A stretch of DNA of 9,845 nt, from contig CALKJX010000355.1 of the NCBI GenBank assembly GCA_937995555.1, positions 1 to 9,845 of the forward strand. The letters run 5' to 3'. How positions within the stretch are numbered: position 1 is the stretch's first letter; the number at the start of each line of letters is the position of its first letter. The notes under the pieces are model-generated. The model ran no database searches and was not told where the DNA came from. It saw only the letters and a program-made list of their open reading frames with translations. Below are positions 7,292 to 9,845 of the stretch, piece by piece. The translations under genes and the position numbers were made by a program. The stretch comes from an uncultured Elioraea sp. Lineage in GTDB: Bacteria > Pseudomonadota > Alphaproteobacteria > Acetobacterales > Acetobacteraceae.

Positions 7292-7388
7292 GACGGTCCT
7301 CCCTCGGCGGGGCGCGGCGGGCGCGCCGGCTGGTTGTTCGCCCCAGCCTCGGGCCGAAGAAAGATTTATGCAAGTTCAAAATACAATT
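7292..7388 (-). promoter_or_regulatory. upstream region of the Bug gene with AT-rich island and leader hairpin
   Basis: In a window of about 70% GC, 7361-7390 has only 7 G/C in 30 bases, standing out as a promoter or operator region for the leftward Bug gene. On that strand TTGTAT and TTGCAT occur 13 bp apart. A perfect 6-bp inverted repeat (GGCTGG 7328-7333, CCAGCC 7343-7348, 9-nt loop) would form a small hairpin in the leader RNA. I cannot fix a -10/-35 pair with confidence. Confidence 0.5.
7377..7386. promoter_or_regulatory. candidate GntR/FCD operator half-site upstream of Bug gene
   Basis: On the reverse strand this reads TTGTATTTTG, matching the left half of the FadR-subfamily consensus TNGTATACNA (five of eight fixed positions). 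It lies in the AT-rich island. It is weak on its own; the interest is the similar site at 8329-8338. Confidence 0.3.
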
Positions 7389-8321
7389 CTATCCAGCGGT
7401 GTCGGCCGCTTCGCGCTGGCCGATCGCGCCCCGCCGCGCGTCGCGCGACCGCCGCAGATGGGTGCGCATCAGCGCCGCCGCCGCCTCGCGCTCGTCCTGC
7501 TCGATCAGGTCGAGGATCCGCAGATGGTCGGACGCCATGCGCGTCAGCCGGTCGGTGTCGGCGTAGAGACGGTACTCCACCAGCCGCCGCAGTCGGTTCA
7601 CGCGCCTGAGCCCGTCGAGCAGCAGCGGATTGCCCGAAAGCGCGATCAGCCCCTCATGGAAGCCCGAGGTGACGGCGAACAGATCCGCGCGCGAGCGCAT
7701 TCCCGCACCACCGCCGAGCAGCGCCTCCTGTTCGGCGCGCAGCCGCCGGAACACCGCGGGGTCGGGACGGAACCCGGGCTCCAGCATCGCGGCGGGCTCG
7801 ATGATCAGGCGGTAGCGGTATCCGGCCTCGTAGGCCTCGGGCGAGTCGATCACCGGCGAAAAGCCCCAGCCCCGGCCGGGCAGCCGTTCGGCCCAGCCCT
7901 CGGCCTCGGCGCGCGCGAGCAGGGCGAGCAGCCGTCCGCGCGCGACCGCATAGCGGCGCGCCAGCGCCCGTTCGCTGACACGGTCGGGCAGCGCCCCGGC
8001 GAGCCGGTCCTCGACCAGGCGCTGGTAGAGCGCCTCGTCCGGCTCCGGCGGCGGGGCGGTGGGCGCGGCCTCGGGCAGCGCGGATGCGTCGCAGGCAAGG
8101 AAGAAACCGCGGTTCGGCCGCCGTTCCAGCACGCCCGCGCCAGCGAGCAGGGCCAGCGCCTCGCGCACCGGAGAGCGCGACACCTTCAACCGGTCGGCCA
8201 GCGGCTGTTCGGCAAGATGCGCGCCCGGCCCCGCTCCCGCATCGCGCAGATCGGCGAGGATCCGCTCGGCCAGCCGCTGGGCGAGCCGGGGAGGCGCGCT
8301 TGAAGTCAGGCCAGATTGCAT
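7389..8321 (-). CDS. GntR family regulator, FCD (FadR) type, with probable second winged-helix domain
   Basis: The 310-residue protein starts with a GntR winged helix (about 10-76): LAQRLAERILADL, then the recognition region LADRLKVSRSPVREALALL (41-59) and the wing VLERRPNRGFFL. A second stretch (about 96-156) repeats this layout in degraded form: ALYQRLVEDRLAGALP, VSERALARRYAVARGRLLALL, and a wing-like WAERLPGRGWGFSP. The all-helical FCD ligand domain follows (about 160-295), with three of the usual metal ligands, His222 (SGFHEGL), His266 (DHLRIL) and His288 (MRTHL). The fourth, normally Asp four residues before the first His, is Thr218. Standard FCD regulators have 220-250 residues; the extra length equals the second winged helix. 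It probably controls its own gene and the flanking Bug and dehydrogenase genes in response to a carboxylate. The ATG at 8321-8319 has no clear ribosome site, so it may be leaderless. Confidence 0.9.
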   Translation of the reverse strand: MQSGLTSSAPPRLAQRLAERILADLRDAGAGPGAHLAEQPLADRLKVSRSPVREALALLAGAGVLERRPNRGFFLACDASALPEAAPTAPPPEPDEALYQRLVEDRLAGALPDRVSERALARRYAVARGRLLALLARAEAEGWAERLPGRGWGFSPVIDSPEAYEAGYRYRLIIEPAAMLEPGFRPDPAVFRRLRAEQEALLGGGAGMRSRADLFAVTSGFHEGLIALSGNPLLLDGLRRVNRLRRLVEYRLYADTDRLTRMASDHLRILDLIEQDEREAAAALMRTHLRRSRDARRGAIGQREAADTAG

Positions 8322-8328
8322 TTCGTGA

Positions 8329-8338
8329 CTCTATACGA
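8329..8338. promoter_or_regulatory. candidate GntR/FCD operator overlapping the regulator's own promoter
   Basis: On the reverse strand this reads TCGTATAGAG, matching six of eight fixed positions of the FadR-subfamily consensus TNGTATACNA. It sits between the divergent regulator and dehydrogenase genes, where autoregulatory sites of this family usually lie. The assignment rests on consensus and position only. Confidence 0.38.
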
Positions 8339-8361
8339 CTATGGTCCTCGATGCATCTGCC

Positions 8362-8366
8362 AGGAG
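8362..8366 (+). promoter_or_regulatory. ribosome binding site fixing the dehydrogenase start
   Basis: AGGAG lies 7 nt before ATG 8374. The upstream in-frame ATG 8341 has no such site and would add 11 residues (MVLDASARRRR) not expected before the beta-strand EILVLPGDGIG, so 8374 is preferred. Confidence 0.75.
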
Positions 8367-8373
8367 ACGCCGC

Positions 8374-9465
8374 ATGCCCGACCCGATCGAGATCCTCGTC
8401 CTGCCGGGCGACGGGATCGGTCCCGAGATCACCCCGGTGGTCGAGACCGTGCTGCGCGCGGTGGATCGGCGCTTCGGTCTCGGGTTGCGCCTGACCCGCA
8501 TGGAGGTCGGGCTTGCTGCCCACGCCGCTCATGGTTCGACCCTGCCGAATGCGGTGATCGCAGCGGCCGAGGCGGCGGACGGGGTGGTGCTGGGACCGGC
8601 CGAGATGACCTCCTATCCGCCGCGCGAACAGGGCGGGATCAGCGTGCCGGGCACGCTGCGCAAGCGGCTCGATCTCTACGCCAATATCCGCCCCGCGCGC
8701 AGCCGTGCCGGACTGCCGCAGCCGCCGGCGCCGATGGATCTCGTGATCGTGCGCGAGAACACCGAGGGGTTCTATGCCGACCGCAACATGTTCGCCGGCA
8801 TCGCCGAGTTCATGCCGACCGAGGAGGTGGCGCTGTCGGTGCGCAAGATCACCGCGCACGCCTCGCGCAGGATCGCGCGCGTCGCCTTCGAGATGGCGCG
8901 CACCCGCCGCCGCCTTGTGGCCGTGGTGCAGAAGAAGCACGTGCTTCAGCTCACCGACGGGCTGTTCGTGCGCGAGGTCGAGGCCGTGGCGGCCGAGTTC
9001 CCGGACGTCACGCTGGAGAGCGTCACCGTGGACGCGATGGCGGCCGCCCTCTATCGCCACCCGAACCGGTTCGACATCGTGCTGACCACCAACATGTTCG
9101 GCGACATCCTCTCGAACCTGACCGCGGAGATGAGCGGCGGGCTCGGCCTGTCGGCGGCGCTGAACGCGGGGGACCGGCACGCCGCCGCCAATGCAGGGCA
9201 CGGGTCGGCGCCCGACATCGCCGGACAGGACAGGGCCAACCCCTGTTCGCTGGTGCTGTCCGCGGCCATGCTGCTCGACTGGATCGGCCAGCGGCGCGGC
9301 CGTGTGGAACTCGCCGCCGCCGCCGGTGCGATCGAGGCTGCGGTGGACGCGCTGCTCGCGAGTCCGGCGACGCGCACGGCCGATCTCGGCGGCGCGCTCG
9401 GCACACGGGCGTTCGGCGCGGCGCTGGTGCAGCGGCTTGGAACAGCGGAGGAGCGGGCGGCGTGA
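8374..9465 (+). CDS. isocitrate/isopropylmalate dehydrogenase family protein (decarboxylating hydroxy-acid dehydrogenase)
   Basis: The 363-residue product has the family's landmarks: LVLPGDGIGPEI (8-19), the substrate arginines in GTLRKRLDLYANIRPAR (93-109), RENTEGFYADR (127-137, Tyr134), catalytic Lys187 in QKKHVLQLTDGLF, Asp220 (VTVDAM), Asp244 in TTNMFGDILSN, and the NAD-binding HGSAPDIAG (276-284). Members oxidise and decarboxylate 2-hydroxy-3-carboxy acids with NAD and Mg or Mn: isopropylmalate, isocitrate, tartrate or malate analogues. The setting beside a Bug receptor and GntR regulator, not leuC/leuD, points to a catabolic tartrate-like or alkylmalate substrate. Two positions deviate: His189 where the Lys-x-Asn motif has Asn, and Asn248 where the second Asp of the GDILSD metal motif is expected. 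The gene overlaps the downstream VOC gene by GTGA. Family certain, substrate open. Confidence 0.92.
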   Translation: MPDPIEILVLPGDGIGPEITPVVETVLRAVDRRFGLGLRLTRMEVGLAAHAAHGSTLPNAVIAAAEAADGVVLGPAEMTSYPPREQGGISVPGTLRKRLDLYANIRPARSRAGLPQPPAPMDLVIVRENTEGFYADRNMFAGIAEFMPTEEVALSVRKITAHASRRIARVAFEMARTRRRLVAVVQKKHVLQLTDGLFVREVEAVAAEFPDVTLESVTVDAMAAALYRHPNRFDIVLTTNMFGDILSNLTAEMSGGLGLSAALNAGDRHAAANAGHGSAPDIAGQDRANPCSLVLSAAMLLDWIGQRRGRVELAAAAGAIEAAVDALLASPATRTADLGGALGTRAFGAALVQRLGTAEERAA

Positions 9466-9842
9466 CGGGAGTCCGGATCGATCATCTGCACATCAGGAGC
9501 ACGGACGTGGAGGCGGCAGCAGCGTTCTATGCGCGCGCCTTCGGTGCGCACGAGACCGGCCGACAGTCCGTGCCCGCCGGAGTTCGCATCATGCTCGACC
9601 TGGACGGGCTGGCACTGTTCGTCGAGTCCGTGCCGGAGGGTACGCCGGGTGTGCCCACGGCGCCGTATCGCGGGCTCGAACATCTCGGGCTCGCGGTGGA
9701 CGATCTCGATGCGGTGGTCTCGGATCTGGCGAGCAAGGGGATCGCGTTGGAGGGGCCGCCGTCAGCGCCGCGGCCCGGCGTTCGGATCGCGTTTGTCAAG
9801 GCGCCGGACGGGGCGCGGGTGGAACTGGTGGAACGACGGTGA
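9462..9842 (+). CDS. VOC family protein (glyoxalase/bleomycin-resistance/dioxygenase fold)
   Basis: The 126-residue protein consists of two beta-alpha-beta-beta-beta modules of the vicinal-oxygen-chelate fold: IDHLHIRSTDVEAAAAFYAR (6-25) and LEHLGLAVDDLDAVVSDLAS (72-91). Likely metal ligands are His8, Glu55 (LFVES), His74 and Glu121 (RVELVER), the usual H-E-H-E pattern. Members include methylmalonyl-CoA epimerase, glyoxalase I and extradiol-type enzymes; the sequence does not single one out. The GTG start overlaps the dehydrogenase stop (GTGA), with GGAGGAG (9447-9453) 8 nt upstream, so the two are translationally coupled and probably act in one pathway, for example isomerising or cleaving the dehydrogenase product. 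It ends 3 bp before the window edge. Confidence 0.88.
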   Translation: MTGVRIDHLHIRSTDVEAAAAFYARAFGAHETGRQSVPAGVRIMLDLDGLALFVESVPEGTPGVPTAPYRGLEHLGLAVDDLDAVVSDLASKGIALEGPPSAPRPGVRIAFVKAPDGARVELVERR

Positions 9843-9845
9843 AAG

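Larger units (their letters stand above)
8322..8373. promoter_or_regulatory. divergent promoter region between GntR regulator and dehydrogenase
   Basis: The 52-bp gap contains the least GC-rich stretch near the regulator's start (8321-8343). On the reverse strand TATAGA (8334-8329) resembles a -10 box only 8 nt from the GntR ATG, which would give a nearly leaderless message. The forward side carries the dehydrogenase ribosome site. No convincing -35 box was found. Confidence 0.45.

Noticed and set aside
8341..8373. 11-residue longer N-terminus of the dehydrogenase from ATG 8341
   Set aside because: It has no ribosome site, while ATG 8374 has AGGAG at 7 nt and fits the family start.
1..9845. 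CRISPR arrays, tRNA or rRNA genes, insertion sequences, attachment sites, phage genes or defence systems
   Set aside because: No regularly spaced repeats, cloverleaf-like sequences, transposase or integrase motifs, or flanking inverted repeats were seen by eye; the window is metabolic.

Overview
The window is a gene-dense stretch of a high-GC (visibly around 70%) proteobacterial chromosome. Codon third positions are almost all G or C. The gene families present (a Bug/TctC solute receptor, FCD-type GntR regulator, split AtuA-like pair, DgcN/DgcA pair, and DM13 protein) fit an alphaproteobacterium, most likely Rhodospirillales/Acetobacteraceae. That placement is inference from family content and composition, not from a marker gene. 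I see no rRNA, tRNA, CRISPR array, insertion sequence or origin.

Left block (1-4784): an M20 metallopeptidase, cut by the left edge, reads leftward. Across a 68-bp gap a rightward operon begins: a large AtuA-like (DUF1446) protein, a small AtuA-related protein, DgcN (DUF1611) and DgcA (enolase-superfamily racemase). DgcN and DgcA are the two enzymes of the D-glutamate catabolic route (D-Glu to N-acetyl-D-Glu to N-acetyl-L-Glu). The M20 enzyme could supply the missing hydrolytic step, either by releasing L-Glu from N-acetyl-L-Glu or by freeing D-amino acids from peptides, but this is only inference. The role of the AtuA-like pair here is unknown, and no terpene-degradation gene is in view.

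Middle block (4785-6271): a leftward DM13-domain membrane protein is broken by an in-frame TAG at the position of a usual leucine, while the reading frame continues intact behind it. Divergent from it lies a secreted alpha/beta hydrolase with a twin-arginine-like, lipoprotein-like leader.

Right block (6317-9845): a regulator-centred catabolic locus. A GntR/FCD regulator with what looks like a second winged-helix domain reads leftward, followed by an orphan Bug/TctC periplasmic receptor for a small carboxylate. Reading rightward from the regulator's promoter are an isocitrate/isopropylmalate-type dehydrogenase and a VOC (glyoxalase-fold) protein that overlap by 4 bp. The simplest picture is uptake and oxidation of a hydroxy-acid under control of the GntR protein. 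Candidate FCD-type operator half-sites occur both in the GntR/dehydrogenase gap and in an AT-rich island upstream of the receptor gene. Two oddities in the dehydrogenase active site suggest an unusual substrate or weakened catalysis.
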